The notes under the pieces were generated by a model, which saw nothing but the letters and a program-made list of their open reading frames with translations, was not told the origin of the DNA and did no database searches. A stretch of DNA of 64,000 nt, from assembly GCF_965638725.1 (NCBI RefSeq), contig NC_134962.1:4161501-4225500 (forward strand), written 5' to 3'. This DNA comes from Aptenodytes patagonicus (Eukaryota > Chordata > Aves > Sphenisciformes > Spheniscidae). Below, one piece after another: positions 39,351-52,331 of the stretch. Numbering within the stretch: the stretch's first letter is position 1; each line of letters opens with the position of its first letter. Position numbers and translations under genes: made by a program.

Positions 39351-41306
39351 GGTTGCAGGTGCTTTCTGCATTCCCTTGTACGTGCCCTATGTGCTGACGG
39401 GGAGATGGATCTTCGGGAGAAGCCTCTGCAAACTCTGGCTGGTAGTTGATTACCTGCTCTGCACCTCTTCGGTCTTCAACATCGTACTGATTAGCTACGA
39501 CAGATTCCTCTCGGTGACAAGAGCGGTGAGTCCTGTCATGGCAGCTGAGAGGGGAATAACTCTCCTCCCGCTTTAGTCTCCAGATTCTCTGCAATAATTA
39601 AAAGCTCTTTGAATCCTCTGGAAATTATGAATCTTTCAGCCTGGTGATGGAAAGCAATAATTATCCAGAAATACATAATTCAGCTGTGGTTTCAGATTAG
39701 TATTTCTGGCGTAATTAAATCATTTAAGGTTCAGACCCCATTGTGCAGGTGCTCCCTTCTCAGATGGCAGGATAGTAGCGTACAAGTGAGTCAGTGAGGT
39801 AAGCAGACCTATTACTAACTTGCAGGGGCTTCTTATCTCCAGGACAAACAAGTGGATTGCAGTCAGACTTGGTACTGTCTACCAAGGCAGTAGGCTGCAG
39901 TACCAGCTTCAGCAGGGCACTGCCCTCAGGTCTCTGGGTACGCGGCGAGATGAAAACGCTCAGCTTTTTGTAGGAGGTAATGAGCAACTCGCAGGCAGAT
40001 CAGATCCATTGCTGTTTGCTTGTTCCCCGACTCCAAATACACCATGGATTAGCTACAAGGCTCAGAGAGAGGCAGAGCTAGATGCCTGCCTAGCCCAGGA
40101 GTTTGATGCATGCCTCTCCGCGGGAGCTGCGGAGAGTAGCTGGGGACAACTCAGGCAAGTGGTGGGGTGCAGCAGACTGCCAGGCTCCAACCAAGTCAGT
40201 ACATTTCCACTAAGCAGAAGCCACATCTGTTTTTGGAGCTGCAAGATGAGCGTTCTAAGTCTTCCCTGCAGGAGTGTGATTTATCTAGCAATTGTTCCTG
40301 TTGCCTATGGCATATGAATTTGTTACACTGCTGGGATATTGCCTAGCAACTTTACCAGGAACACTAACAGTTCATTTGTGAAGGGCCTCAACCAGTTGGG
40401 GTGTGTGGCCGTACTTAAGAAAAGGTTTCCCCGTTGCAGGTCGCTTACAGAGCCCAGCAAGGCAACATCAAGCGAGCGGTGCTGAAGATGGTGATGGTAT
40501 GGGTATTAGCGTTCCTGCTTTACGGACCTGCCATTATCAGCTGGGAGTATATATCAGGCCGGAGTATCATACCCGCTGGGGAATGCTACGCTGAATTTTT
40601 CTACAACTGGTATTTTCTGATGACAGCCTCTATGCTGGAGTTTTTCACCCCTTTCATCAGTGTAATGTTTTTCAACCTGAGCATTTACCTGAACATACAG
40701 AAGCGTACCAAAATACGCCTGGATATTTTCCACGAAGCGCACAACCAGTCCTTCACTGACGAGATGGAGATGAGCCCAGAAGCAAAGCTTGCTTTGAAAT
40801 GCTGTAAGCAGAAGGATTCAGCTGAAACCCTCGGCAAAGCTCAAGCAGCAGCCTCCACTGCCAGCCCGGGTGCGAAAGACCTGCTGTCAACAAGCTCTGA
40901 GCGCGTCGGGAAACCTAAGTGTTGTAACAAAAAGAGCTGTAAAAATTCAGCATCCACTCTATCCTTAGAGAGACGGATGAAGATAGTGTCCCAGAGCATG
41001 ACTCAACGCTTCAGGCTCTCTAGAGACAAGAAAGTGGCCAAATCACTGGCAATCATTGTGGGCATTTTTGGGATTTGCTGGGCACCGTACACTCTCCTGA
41101 TGATCATCCGTGCTGGCTGCCACGGCCACTGCATCTCTGACTACTGGTACGAGATTTCCTTTTGGCTGCTGTGGATCAACTCGGCTGTCAACCCTGTCCT
41201 GTACCCTCTCTGCCACTACAGCTTCAGAAGAGCTTTTATTAAACTCCTCTGTCCCAAGAAGCTAAAGATTCAACCTCAGGATCCCCTTCAGAACTGCTGG
41301 AAGTGA
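38720..41306 (+). CDS. Histamine H3 receptor (HRH3), complete, 3 exons, 417 aa
   Basis: Coding exons join 38720-38939, 39359-39525 and 40440-41306. HRH3 is a plasma-membrane Gi/o-coupled class A receptor and neuronal auto/heteroreceptor that lowers histamine and other transmitter release. The protein shows seven membrane segments: N42 in TM1, D70 in TM2 (LAISD), C97 and the amine-binding D104 in TM3 (LVVDY), and DRF (121-123) in place of DRY, as in known H3 receptors. It also has C178 in loop 2, E196 in TM5 that contacts histamine, CWAPY at 342-346, and NPVLY at 380-384. The C-terminal CWK matches mammalian HRH3. NGS at 8-10 is an N-glycosylation site. Intron phases (1, 0) are consistent. The membrane core is nearly identical to human; the third intracellular loop (about 212-325) is different in sequence. 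The chosen ATG has a strong context (GCCATGG). The length is slightly below the human 445 aa. Confidence 0.97.
39359..39525 (+). CDS. HRH3 coding exon 2
   Basis: Follows the acceptor CTCTGGTTGCAG and encodes residues 75-129: the end of TM2, extracellular loop 1 and TM3 to SVTRA. It carries the ligand-binding aspartate D104 and the DRF motif. The donor is GCG|GTGAGT, phase 0. Confidence 0.96.
40440..41306 (+). CDS. HRH3 coding exon 3 with stop codon
   Basis: Follows the acceptor TTTCCCCGTTGCAG and starts VAYRAQQGN at residue 130. It encodes TM4 to TM7, the whole third intracellular loop and the C-tail, ending QNCWK and TGA at 41304-41306. The loop carries the cysteine clusters LKCCKQK and KPKCCNKKSCKN. 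Confidence 0.97.
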   Translation, partial: VAYRAQQGNIKRAVLKMVMVWVLAFLLYGPAIISWEYISGRSIIPAGECYAEFFYNWYFLMTASMLEFFTPFISVMFFNLSIYLNIQKRTKIRLDIFHEAHNQSFTDEMEMSPEAKLALKCCKQKDSAETLGKAQAAASTASPGAKDLLSTSSERVGKPKCCNKKSCKNSASTLSLERRMKIVSQSMTQRFRLSRDKKVAKSLAIIVGIFGICWAPYTLLMIIRAGCHGHCISDYWYEISFWLLWINSAVNPVLYPLCHYSFRRAFIKLLCPKKLKIQPQDPLQNCWK

Positions 41307-43115
41307 AGCAGGCGGATGAGAAGAGCCTTGGTTTAATACACCTGTGTTATGGAAAAGTCCTGTATCTTCCTTCCTTGGAAGAACCTGGGAGCCCTGGTCT
41401 GGGGTATGTGAGGAAGGCAGCAGCGAGACCACTATTCGTTTATTCTAGTCCATCAACAACAAAACGACGCAGAATAGAAGGGTAAGGTTTTGACATAACC
41501 ACAGGCAGCGAAATCTGTGTCCTCCACTTGCAGGTGCCACAGAAGAGCTCTGCTGCCACCTAGTCAGCCAGAGCAGCACCAGCATTTTGTTAAAATAAAA
41601 ATAAAAACTGAAAGAAATAAAAGCTAACAAAAACAAATATCTAACCTAAAACCACTGGACTAAACTACGGTTTACCGGCTTGCAGACCTGAGTTTTCCCA
41701 TGAACGGGAGGGTTCTTTTCTTACATCTAAGATATGTGACAATACAGAAAGAAAAGAATAAACTTCAGAAGGAAAACACCTCGTTTGTCATTACTGCTAC
41801 AGCAGCTACAGCCTTAATCTAGATTGCCACTGCATGTGGTGCAATAGATGTCCCTTCTCCTACCCAAGAAGGGACAAATCTCTGCCCTAAGAAGTCTGCA
41901 GCCAGACTCAGATGTGCCAACCATCCTGAAGCACCCTGTTGGCATTCCCTCATCCCTTCAAAACTGATCCGATTTCCTCTGCGTCCAGCCACACACTGAC
42001 CAACGCTCCCACAGCACATGGGAGCACTTCCCTCCTGCCCGGAGCTGTGCAGCAGGAGCAAGCCCAGTCCCTGGCCCTGCAGGACGTGGGAGCCCTGGCA
42101 GACCCAAAGAAGAGGGCTGCTGTGCCTACGTGAAAGGTGCCGGCAGGGTATCGGCTTCTCCACAGTCTCCCTCGTGATGACCCAAAGACATTTTTAAATC
42201 TCTTCTGCAGATTCTTAAAAATACTCTTTTGGCAATGTGCCAGTGAATGACAAGCACTGGGAGAAGTGAAGCTTGTCTTTCATTTTTTAAGTTAGTTTCA
42301 GACCTCTTAATTTTAGCAAGTTCCAGAACTCTTGCATGCTTCCTTTTAAAATACATAATTTGAATGGAGACCCGGGTCGAGCTGATCCAGGCAATGTAAG
42401 CATCAATTTATTTATTTATTAAGCAGTCAACTAATTCCACATATAGAGCACCAGATTCAAGAGACCAGGGCTCCATCCTCAATCTTAACGTGAGATCTTG
42501 GGCATTTTATCTCTGCCTCCCGTCTCGTGCTTCATCATACTTGCCCATTTATTCTGTAACCTCTTTGGGAACAGAGGTAGTATGACCATAAAGCAAAACA
42601 CTTCAACTCCCCACCTCTGTTGGCACTGCTCAGTGATATAGTAATACAAATACATAATTAGTTGCCATGGCAAACGTTCATATTTAACAGTATTGTACAG
42701 GGAAGCTCAAGATCATAAGTCTGAAAACTACATTTACAAATAGAAACCCAAATACTGTAAAGTAGTACCCAAAAGCTTATGATGTTGTGATTGCCAATTA
42801 CACTTAGCTGTTGTAAGCACGCTGCTTTTTGGCTGCTGCTAGGAATAAAAGAAAATGCTACCCAACTTTATTCCTGTGACATTTGTTGAGTGGATCAGTA
42901 TTGTCATCTGAAGTCAGGTTTTAAATGATATCTTGTTTTGTGTGTATGATATTTCAGTCTTGTGACATGTTCAGTCAGACCATTATATATGGGTTAAAAT
43001 ATATCCTTTGAAGTATGTGTACTGAGAATTGACAGTATATACTGTTGAGCCTGCTTGTACCTTTCCTTGTGTCTGCTACCTTCTGAAAACCCCAATAAAG
43101 TATTTTTATATGAAG
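41307..43115 (+). other. HRH3 3'UTR with several candidate poly(A) signals
   Basis: Plus-strand AATAAA hexamers occur at 41594-41599, 41757-41762, 42844-42849 and 43094-43099. The last, CCCCAATAAAGTATTTTTATATG, has the look of a genuine 3' end and would give a UTR of about 1.8 kb. Which sites are used cannot be told from sequence alone. Confidence 0.45.
42433..42665 (+). repeat. Ancient amniote MIR-type (CORE-SINE) element
   Basis: In order it shows AGAGCACCAGATTCAAGAG, CCAGGGCTCCATCCTC, GAGATCTTGGGCA, CTCTTTGGGAACAGAGG and finally GTAATACAAATA. These match the order of a MIR consensus: 'gagacctgggttct', 'gaccttgggcaagtcac', 'ctctttggggcaggga' and 'gtaatacaaataataa'. It lies inside the presumed HRH3 3'UTR or just downstream of the coding region. 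Confidence 0.65.
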
Positions 43116-45056
43116 TTTGCCAAATATTTTATGGTAAACAGAGTGTTGCTGGAAATGATAAAATCCAACTGAAAGTAAAACATCTATGGATTTGTCTGAG
43201 GAGACAATTAAAGCAGATACATTTTGCAAAAAAATAGCTCCTAAAACAGCTGAGTTTCTCTTGCCTCTGATTAACAGGTTCCTGACAGCACACTGTCGTG
43301 AGAGCACATCACTTAATTCTTCCCAACTCTGGCTCTTTTCCAGAGCATGTTACATGCAACTTAGATCTGAAAAAGTTGCATTAACATTAACTCCTCCTGT
43401 GACTTACAAAATCCACTGGCCTGCCTAAAAAAGACAAAGTCATAATGTGAACGAGGTACCAGTTTCCAGCTGTGGTTCTCTTCATTTGTTCATAAAGAGA
43501 GGTGGGACTACTAGATCATTCAGCCTGATAAAAAGAAAAGCTACCAACTGCATAACACCTTAAGGGTGGAGAAATTGTTGTGTCTGTCTTTTTTTTAACC
43601 TGGTATTAAACAGGGGTTACCTACTTCACGTTCTCACCCTCCAAAAAAGGGATTTTGTTTTCCTCTTTCAAAGATTATCCTGCATGATATTCACTGCATC
43701 AGCAGAAGGTCTTTGAAATACAGTAGAAGCCAAGCAACTGTTAAAACTACAGTAAATTGGTTTTAAAAGGGAAATATGCCCCATTTCATGTGATCTTCCA
43801 TCATTCAAAGAGCCAGCTTTCTCCAGGAAGATTTTATCAGCTTCTGAAGTCATGCCCACAACACTTGTTCCTGTACCACTTCTTTTGCCTGCACATGACA
43901 CCAAAGGTTGTTTTTTGTACCTGTAGAACACACATCCCTCTGATCCCCGACTTCTGCTCACCAGTCCTCAGCGTGCTTGCAAATGAATGTTGATTGCATG
44001 CCATCTACTGCCACCAAAACGAGTACGATGCTACAGGTAGCTACTGAAAAGTCAAACCAGATACCAGTTATTTAACAAAACTGAGTAAGATTACAGCATA
44101 ACGTACCTTGCTGGGTTCCTTCCCTTCTTCCATTTCACGGGGGTTGTTTTTTCACAGAAATACCCCCAAACGTATCTGAAAGCCCAGGAATCTTATTAGC
44201 ACGGACACTTCTTCTGCCATTTTAAGGAAGAGGAAACTTAACAGAAAAGATAAACGTTAATCTGAACAAACTCTGGCAGCTTTCTGGTGCCAGTGTGGTT
44301 AACAGCTGAATCTCTGACAAACTAGACCTGAGAATACCTTCCATACTGCGGTTTTGTTACTTCTGACTAAACAAATGAATGAACAAAGAATTTATCAGTC
44401 TTTCCTATATGAGGCATTTGCCTGAGCGGGGACTGGTAATTGGGCTTTCTAGTAGAATAAAATAGGAAGATGGCAGAGGGGGTTGGTTTTGTTTTTCTTA
44501 TTTCCTCCACATTCTAATACACATCAAGAACGTTAAAACATTGTTATGCAAGAAGACCAGAGCTAAGCAACAGGGAGCGTATACTGAGTTATTTTAGCAG
44601 GCTTTTTTTCCCCCATTTCTATAAATTTCCCCTTCTTAGAGCTTGAATTCATTGAATCAAATTAAAAAAAAAAAAACAAACCCACAACACATGAACACTC
44701 TTAGCTCCAGAACTGGTTTTCCTGCACGTGATGAGCTGAGCAAGCAGCCATTTAAAAAGGGAGTTGCAACTGTTTAGATTCTGAACATGATGTTTTTCCA
44801 GATGGTCTGAGCCTCCGATCTCAAATTCTTAGCTTATGGTTAAGTATTTATGTACTGAAGGCAAACAGCAGGTTTTCCCCTACATCCATTAGTAGTAACT
44901 GTTCAAAAGTGATGAGACCAGCTTTAAATGTCAAGGTGCCTTTGCAAGCACATGGGCTAGGAATTTTTTGGCTTTCACATGTTCACACAGTCAAAGAGCT
45001 AAAGCTGTAAACAAAATACCTGGTTTTAAGAGACTCACAAAATTCATAATACTCAC

Positions 45057-45175
45057 GGGGAGTTGGTGGAGATTGGTTTTGCTTTCAGTGATCCATAAGA
45101 CCATGATACACCTGCGCTGAAGTGCAGATGCCATCTGTACAAGCACCATGCTTGTACGGATACTTATATTCCTTC
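45057..45175 (-). other. Exon-like segment, unassigned
   Basis: Minus strand: preceded by GAGCTCTTCTTTCAG, a good acceptor, and followed by CTCCCC|GTGAGT. One frame is open through all 119 nt (for example SMVLVQMASALQ). I do not recognise it. Confidence 0.15.
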
Positions 45176-45754
45176 CTGAAAGAAGAGCTCTTGCTTTGCC
45201 AAATAAAAAAGAAAAATAATTACTCATGCCTGGACGTGAGGTCACACCTGAGCCTGGTTTTCATACTGAAAATGTTATAAGCTGGTTTGAAGTTTCAGAG
45301 TAGCTGATGACTAATTCAAATATGCTTAAAAGAGTGAATTCTGCTGATTTTTAGTGTTCAGCATATAAACGTCTGTATGCATTTGGAAGAGGCAGGGACT
45401 AGGAAGCTTCTAGGCATAATCAAATATGAACTGTGAAAACACATTACCATTAGACAAGGTAGGGCTTCTTGTCAGCTAGCCTAGCAAAACACCTATATAT
45501 GGTTTTTGCTACCATCCCTGCTAACAAAAATGCCCCATTCCTATTGTCTAGACATAAACTGAGCAGGCAGGACCTGTTTTCAAAAACCATGAAGGAAGAC
45601 TTGCTGTAACTACGAATATGCATCAAATATTTGTGGAAGCACACAGGCTTCCACACAGAAAAGAAACCCAGCTATTTCCAGAGAGAAGTATCCAATTTAT
45701 GCGTGGAGTGTTAGTAAACGATGTTCATGCAGCTGTAAATCGTACCCAGGAGCT

Positions 45755-45860
45755 CTTTAAAGAAACGGGCTAAGTGACTTCCCGTAAGACCTGTGCAGAG
45801 GCAATGCCGGTTCCCTTCTCTTGATACAAAACCTGCACTCCATTAACTGGAGGATGTAAA
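45755..45860 (-). repeat. Possible MIR-type SINE fragment
   Basis: GGGCTAAGTGACTTCCCGTAAG followed by GCAATGCCGGTTCCC resembles the reverse complement of the MIR block 'aagtgacttgcccaaggtcacacagc...'. It is short and diverged. Confidence 0.4.
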
Positions 45861-47804
45861 GGCCACCATAACGAGGTCTGTGGTCCTTTCATAGAGCAGC
45901 ATCTGCATATCAATAAACTATCAAAGAACATTTTTCAGCACAGCTACTTTCTTTTTGGCTCTGTAATGCTTCCTCCCTCATCACCAATAATGAGACATCT
46001 CTTTACACAGAGAGAGGAACTTTGCTCCCACCCCCTCTTTCCAGCGCCCTTCCTCAATTACCATTCCTTATTTGTTCTCTCCAACCTGCAGTTATATAAA
46101 TTGCTCCATTGTTCCAGAGGCATCACTGAAGCTTCATTAGCTCAAGTAGGAGGCTAGAGAAGAGAGAATGCAAGAAGGAGCTTTTGTTGAAAAACACCTG
46201 TCTGGGATAATTAGTGAGATTTGCCGAGAGGGATGGGCTTTGAAATTGCGAAGATGTGATTATATTTTGATTTGAAAGAGTGCTAATGGTTTTCCTTCCA
46301 TGTTTGTAAATGAACATTCATTTTCATAGCAGAACTAGGATGGAAAGACCGTAGGTTAGTATCCTTGCTAGAAAGAAGTTTAACAACATGATTTCTGTGA
46401 GGGAGGATTAACTTTTCATAACCCCAGCTCCCATGCAGTGACACCAGCACAACTTTGCAGTATGGACCTGGTCTTGAAAGAGACATTCTCCACTCTGCAG
46501 AACTCATTCTGCAAATTGATGGGACACACACAATAAGGAGTATTATCATCTTTACTTCTGATGTGGGAATTGCAGACAAGAATAAAACCACTTTGCTAGC
46601 TGCCCTGGATGAGTGCCACAAAAGGGAAAAGCTCTCTCGATTTCTAACCCCACAAAGCTAGCCCTTTCATGCGAGATTTCACAGATGTCCTTGTGGCTAG
46701 TAGGGAACTCACAGCACTTCTGTGTTCCCTTAACCTTGACGTAAATCTCCTCCTTTCCTCCTTACCATTGCACAACATACTTTTTTGCCAATATAGTTGT
46801 ATTTGCAGGATTAAGGGATTATGGGGTTTAGAAAAGCAACTAGGAATTCTGCAGGGTGAAAGGTATTATCTATAATCTGGTACCATCATTTTATCGAGAT
46901 ACAAAACTACCATTGGCATTCACTTCAACAAACCCAACTGCTACCTGGGAGAGGAAGACTTGTACAAAGAAGGCAAGAAAACCCAGGTCTGTCCCTAAAC
47001 CTCTTCTTGTGAGCTCAGGAATGCTGATGACTCATTAAATCAGCACCGTTTTTATTGCTATAGCGCAGGATGCATGAGCATTACTTATTACTAGGTATTT
47101 ACAAGCCCCGCATTTTTACTCCATAATTTACAAGCTGCTTGCACAGTCTGGGTACAAAAGGGAACTAAAATTTAATCCAATTACCAAACATTATAGGTAG
47201 AGCTATGCATGCACATTTGTGGGGGAAGAACAAGACTGTTATTTTTCCATTTGTAAAACTCTACAACCTGAAACAATTTTTTAAATGACTCAGATGCACC
47301 AAGCAGGACTTTTTGTTGTGTTGTAAAGGCTTTTCTTACACATCAAATACCTGACAATAATTCCTAGGGCCCCCTGCCATAACACACAATGATTATATAT
47401 TAGAGACGGCAAGGAAAGGATATGAAGGTAGGTAGGGAGTTGTGGTGCGTTTGTGCACAAACATCACCAGTATCCCTCCTGTGCATGTAAATGCACAATT
47501 CATGACAAAAATAGAGCTTTATAGGCAGACTGTGCCCACAACTTAGGCATCTGTTCTTTTAAGCACAAAAATGCATCTGTGATGTGACACTGACTTTTGA
47601 ATGGTTTTTAGCACAATATCCTAGGATTTAGCAGCACAATTCACACTGAAGGAAAACTGATTGCAAAGTAGTTAATAATCTCATTCAAGATATCTCTGAG
47701 CGTTCACAAACAACAAGCTCTCTGCTAGAAGGGCAATGGCAATTCTGGCAAATTTTTTAGCTGTTAAGTAACAGCTCACACACAGCTTTAGTCATTAGAA
47801 GCTG

Positions 47805-47810
47805 TTTATT
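47805..47810 (-). terminator. Candidate minus-strand poly(A) signal
   Basis: The minus strand reads CAATAAACAGC and is followed within about 20-40 bases by the GT-rich stretch GCTGTGTGTGAGCTGTT, a typical downstream element. It could end an unrecognised minus-strand transcript or an extended MTG2 3'UTR. Confidence 0.3.
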
Positions 47811-49794
47811 GAACAACAAACAATAATGGGAGTTGCATATATAATTCCTTGAACATCAGGTTGCACATACACCCTGCAGTGTTCATGAATTGATGACGGA
47901 TTGACAAAGCAGAGCAATTATCCTCCATTACGAGAATAATTTACACTCTAAGCAGCACAATTTTAATAGACCATTACAGCTAAAGCACTGTTTAGTATCT
48001 CTGATACAGCTTGTATTCAAAATATAGAAGGATAAAAGACTAGGTATAATACTTGCATGAAGCCCATGTTAAGCGCTCAGAGAACTAGGAATTAAGCTGT
48101 TATTCAAGAGCTTTCATGAAAGTAAAAGTAAGAAGATTCTTTGTTGTTGCTGTTAATACTTTTAATCGAAATGAAGGTCTCAAAGTTCTTTACAGAACTG
48201 TATAGACAGAAGAATGCTGACGTACAGCTAATTCTAGAGTAAGGGAAAGACTGAAGTCTAACACGCATGGATGATTGTCATTGCAAGTATACAGCAACAT
48301 GGTAAATTAAGACCTCGGCAAAGGACCAAGGTGCCCAACATATCCTTTCTGAAGTTCTCGTTGGGAAGAACTCATGCAGACTGAAGTATGCGGAACAGCT
48401 CATCTATTTCAGAAAGATAAAGAGCTGAAATCCCTTAGAAATTCCCCCTCAGAAATCCCACATGCTCCTGACCTCTGCTTCAAAGTGACCATCTCAAAAG
48501 TGGTTTCTGAGAACATGGGGTTTATAGTAACTTCCTTTGAAAAAACTATAAATACAACCTCCCTTCATTCATCTCCTGAGAGGTTGCCCCAGCGAAAGTA
48601 CTGAACAGAAGACTATCGGGGAAATCAACTATTTAAGGTCATTATGATCAACTCATCTTAATAACCATGTTTTCACCTCAGCAATTAATTCACTGAGTAC
48701 TATTTGCTATGCATCGCTTCAGTAGGTTGCCTTTCAAGCACAATTTATAAATAGGGAAAATTTCTAATCCATATTAATCACTCACAACTGTGGCATGACA
48801 AGTTACCAAATCAGCAGGTAATACAACAGAAGAATTGCCTCCTCCACACCAACGCAACACAAAACATGAACTTTAGTTAGCCTAAATGCCACTTGTACAA
48901 CAATCTCTGAAGAGGTATTTGTGTGCCGACAGGATCTACCAAACTGCCTTAGAAAAACAGATATATTGGCTATCAAAGACAAGAACAAGAGTAAAATATT
49001 TTCTGAGGAATTCTGAACAAGTTCCGTCTTTATTCAATTACATTTGCAACCCTCTGCAATTATTTTCTCCATTACTATATAGGCACTTAAGCTCTACTAG
49101 CATGAAAGTGGGAATATAGCTTTTTTTTTTTTAGCTTGAATATGCACTAAAAGCAAATTTCCAACTGTGCACTCATTCATCAAGCGACCTGGTTAGTTAA
49201 ATGTATTATTGGTTTTGCTCCAGACCAAATACATTAGGAAATTAACTTCTGTTAATTTAGTCTTAATATACAATTCTAGAACTGTTCTGTGTTGATCAGT
49301 TTCATAAGCCACTTCAATACTTTTAATAAGCATTAAAAAAAAATCACTATCTTTAGAACATTTAATTAGTGATAATTTACATTAATTAGCAGCACCAGTT
49401 AATAAACTGTACATGTTTCACGTGGCAATTTTTGTTATTCATCCACTAATCAAGTTTTATTTACTGTGAAAAAAATCCTGAATGCCTTAAAAAAAAAAAT
49501 ATAGGAGATATCTTGAGTCGGCTCACAGAAAGCTCCTAAATGCTAAAACAGACTGCAGTACCGTGAAGAGGGTAAAATGGATACTGGAGGATTTTGTGGA
49601 GGGCAGATACGAAGCAGCATGCTGAACTGGGCATCTCTTCAGTGAGTCGTGCATCTCTGTGCTCCTCTGCGCACATTTAGGTGAAGTACTTTGAAGCTAC
49701 AAATGCAAATATGACACATATGGCTAGCTTAAGTTACACTTGTAAAAGGCACATAGAATAAAAATAATAGGACTACTACACTCAATTCTTCCCA

Positions 49795-49990
49795 AATTCC
49801 AGGTCCTCTGCCTTGCCAGAGATTTCCTATGTGACTGTGCAAGTCACTGGAGTCCAAATCCAGACAGATATTTAAATTCAAGATTTCTAAAATTCAGTGG
49901 GACGTAGGCTTTTCCCAGCCTGGCTCGATTTGGACCTCAGCCTCCTGTGATTCAGTTTCTACCAGTGAAAGAAGGTTAATAAATCACTCT
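49795..49990 (+). repeat. MIR-type SINE relic
   Basis: CCAGGTCCTCTGCCTTGCCAG, then TTTCCTATGTGACTGTGCA and AGTCACTGG, follow the order of the MIR core ('agctctgccactgatttcctgtgtgaccttgggcaagtcact'). The 3' half is diverged. Confidence 0.55.
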
Positions 49991-52331
49991 CAAACATAAA
50001 GTATTGTAATATTATTGTAATATTTAAAAAAAAAAAAGATATGATGTAAACCACATGAAATTTTCATCCCTCAAAGCCATTTTCCTAATGGTGATAAATT
50101 AGTTAATGAAGCTAGAAAATTTCGGTTGATATAGAAACAGAGATGAGTTAGCTTACCAAAATAAAATACATTTTTTACATCTATAGTTACAGGGGCCATG
50201 AGGACCTTGCACAGCTAGTACGGGACTTAACCCATAGCACAGATGGGCAAGCTTCAAAACCACAACTTCTGGCACTGAAGTTATTAAATGTTACCAGTTT
50301 TTGTTTTTCTAGACAGAGCTTACTGTCCCAATAATTGTTGATCTGAACTACTGTTTTAAACTTCCATTACATGTCTGGTGTGGGGGTGGGTAAATGCAGA
50401 AAATAAACTTTTTCTAAATAATGCAGTAAAAAAATGTTGATTTAATACGGTGACCTTTTACCACGTTATTTTTTAAATGTGATAAATGTGTGTCCTGTCT
50501 GGACAACACAAACTAGCTGCCCAAACTCATCTTCCTGATTTGTAACAGAGGAAAACAACAGGAAATAAATAGCCACAAAACAGTATGATTTCATGAATAA
50601 GATAATCAAAATAGGGATACTTCATCTGTAATATCACAGATGTCTTCTTGACAACCAGTGTTTTAGCAATTACATTGCCTCATGCAAATATTTTTCTTCA
50701 TAAGCATTTTCCACTTTTAGTGGAAGATTAATTTATCTAGATTTAGAGAGTGAACAGCTAACTTCTATCAATGGTTGATTAGTGTGTGTACAAAGAGGGC
50801 ACTGGGTGGGCATTCACATGTCTTTGGAAAACAGTGATGTTCCAATCTCAGTGGTAATTAAGCACTGAGGAACCAAATGTCAAGATTCAAATGAGAAATC
50901 TTTAAAACTATGACCAAGCTTTTCTATATGCCAAAATTGATCCCAAACCATAGATGTTTTCTAAAATACTGACTCTTACCTACAGATTAAATGACTATCA
51001 ATTTCTCCAGTTACAAAGACAAAAAGGGACCCACTGAGGATTTGAATAACAAAAGATAATTTGTTCTGCAGTTAGTTTTTAGTCCTGCTTTTCAATCAGT
51101 GCTAATAAGTCTGGATCTAAGTGCATTTCTAAAGCATGCATTTTAAAAGGTGATTTAGTTTTTGTAAAACGTTTTCAGCATATGTGAATAAGCACAAGGC
51201 TTTTCATGTTTTGTGCCTTATTTTACCCAATAATCATGACATAAAAGAACAGCATTTGAGTATACTGCAATGCTACATTCAGGTTAAAAAAAAAAAAAAA
51301 GACAAACCAACCTGGGCCTGGGTCACCACTGCATTATGCCAGAGTGACTCCAATTAAAATTAATGGAATGTTACCAGAATAAAATGGATTGTAACAAAGT
51401 AACCAGCCATACCCATTACCTCTGACTGAAATTGAGCATGCAGACATGAGTTAGTTATTAAACCATAATTATACCGTTTAGTAGTATGGCTAGTCTTTTG
51501 TCTTCACTCATCATTCAGGAAATACATATATAATACACAAATACTTCCACCTTGGTGACATAACAGTGCAGCAATAAGCAAAGAATAGAGCTTCACCAAG
51601 GAATGCACACTTCAAGGAGTCAAAGCGATATTTCATATAAACAAAGGCAGAGGGAAAAAAAAAAACCAACCCTGTGGATAAGAAATCAGACACTGTTAAG
51701 GCCTCCTTGGACAATTCTATTTCGATCAGGAAAGAGGAGATGAAAAATTACTCTCAGTGGGAAAATGAAGGACAAACACAATCTCAATATTAAAACAAGG
51801 TTGATAAAAATCTCCCTGCCTTTGTCCTACCAGCTATGTTTTATGTCTCAGAAAAATGGGCACATACCACATAATAAATTTCAGAACCACATAGAGAAAA
51901 ATCAAGAGTGCAGCCTGAAGGTAGCTTTGTTCTATTATCGAGAGTTACAAAATCATCCTTTATCATTATTGGCACACATACATAACCTCCCCTCCAAATA
52001 TTAACTTCAGTCTTTCCAGACCTCTGTAGCGCAGGCACAATTAATCCCTATTTAACGTGATGGGGAAACATGTTAATGGGGAACAGCACTGGAAACTACA
52101 GTATGGAAGACAAACAGAAGAAAACAAAGCTGTTCCTTAAAGGCCGGGCACACATCGATATTGAGGTGAAGTTTAGCAATATCAGGATGAAGTTTTAATT
52201 TATATCAAACCCATTTTCACAATGGCGATGAACATCATTATTAACAGAAGCGGTCCAAAACCAAAATATAAACTTTCACAGGAACGATAGGGCTGTAGAC
52301 CTACTGAAGAGATGCTGAGCTCCAAACTTAC

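Noticed and set aside
39007-39576. 189-codon plus-strand frame in HRH3 intron 1 and exon 2
   Set aside because: The HRH3 part is real exon 2, but the upstream part is intron read-through; the splice acceptor at 39357-39358 defines the real exon.
38569-39594. 341-codon minus-strand frame across HRH3 exons 1-2
   Set aside because: It is antisense to conserved coding sequence, runs through an intron and reflects very high GC; its peptide is low-complexity Pro/Ala/Arg.
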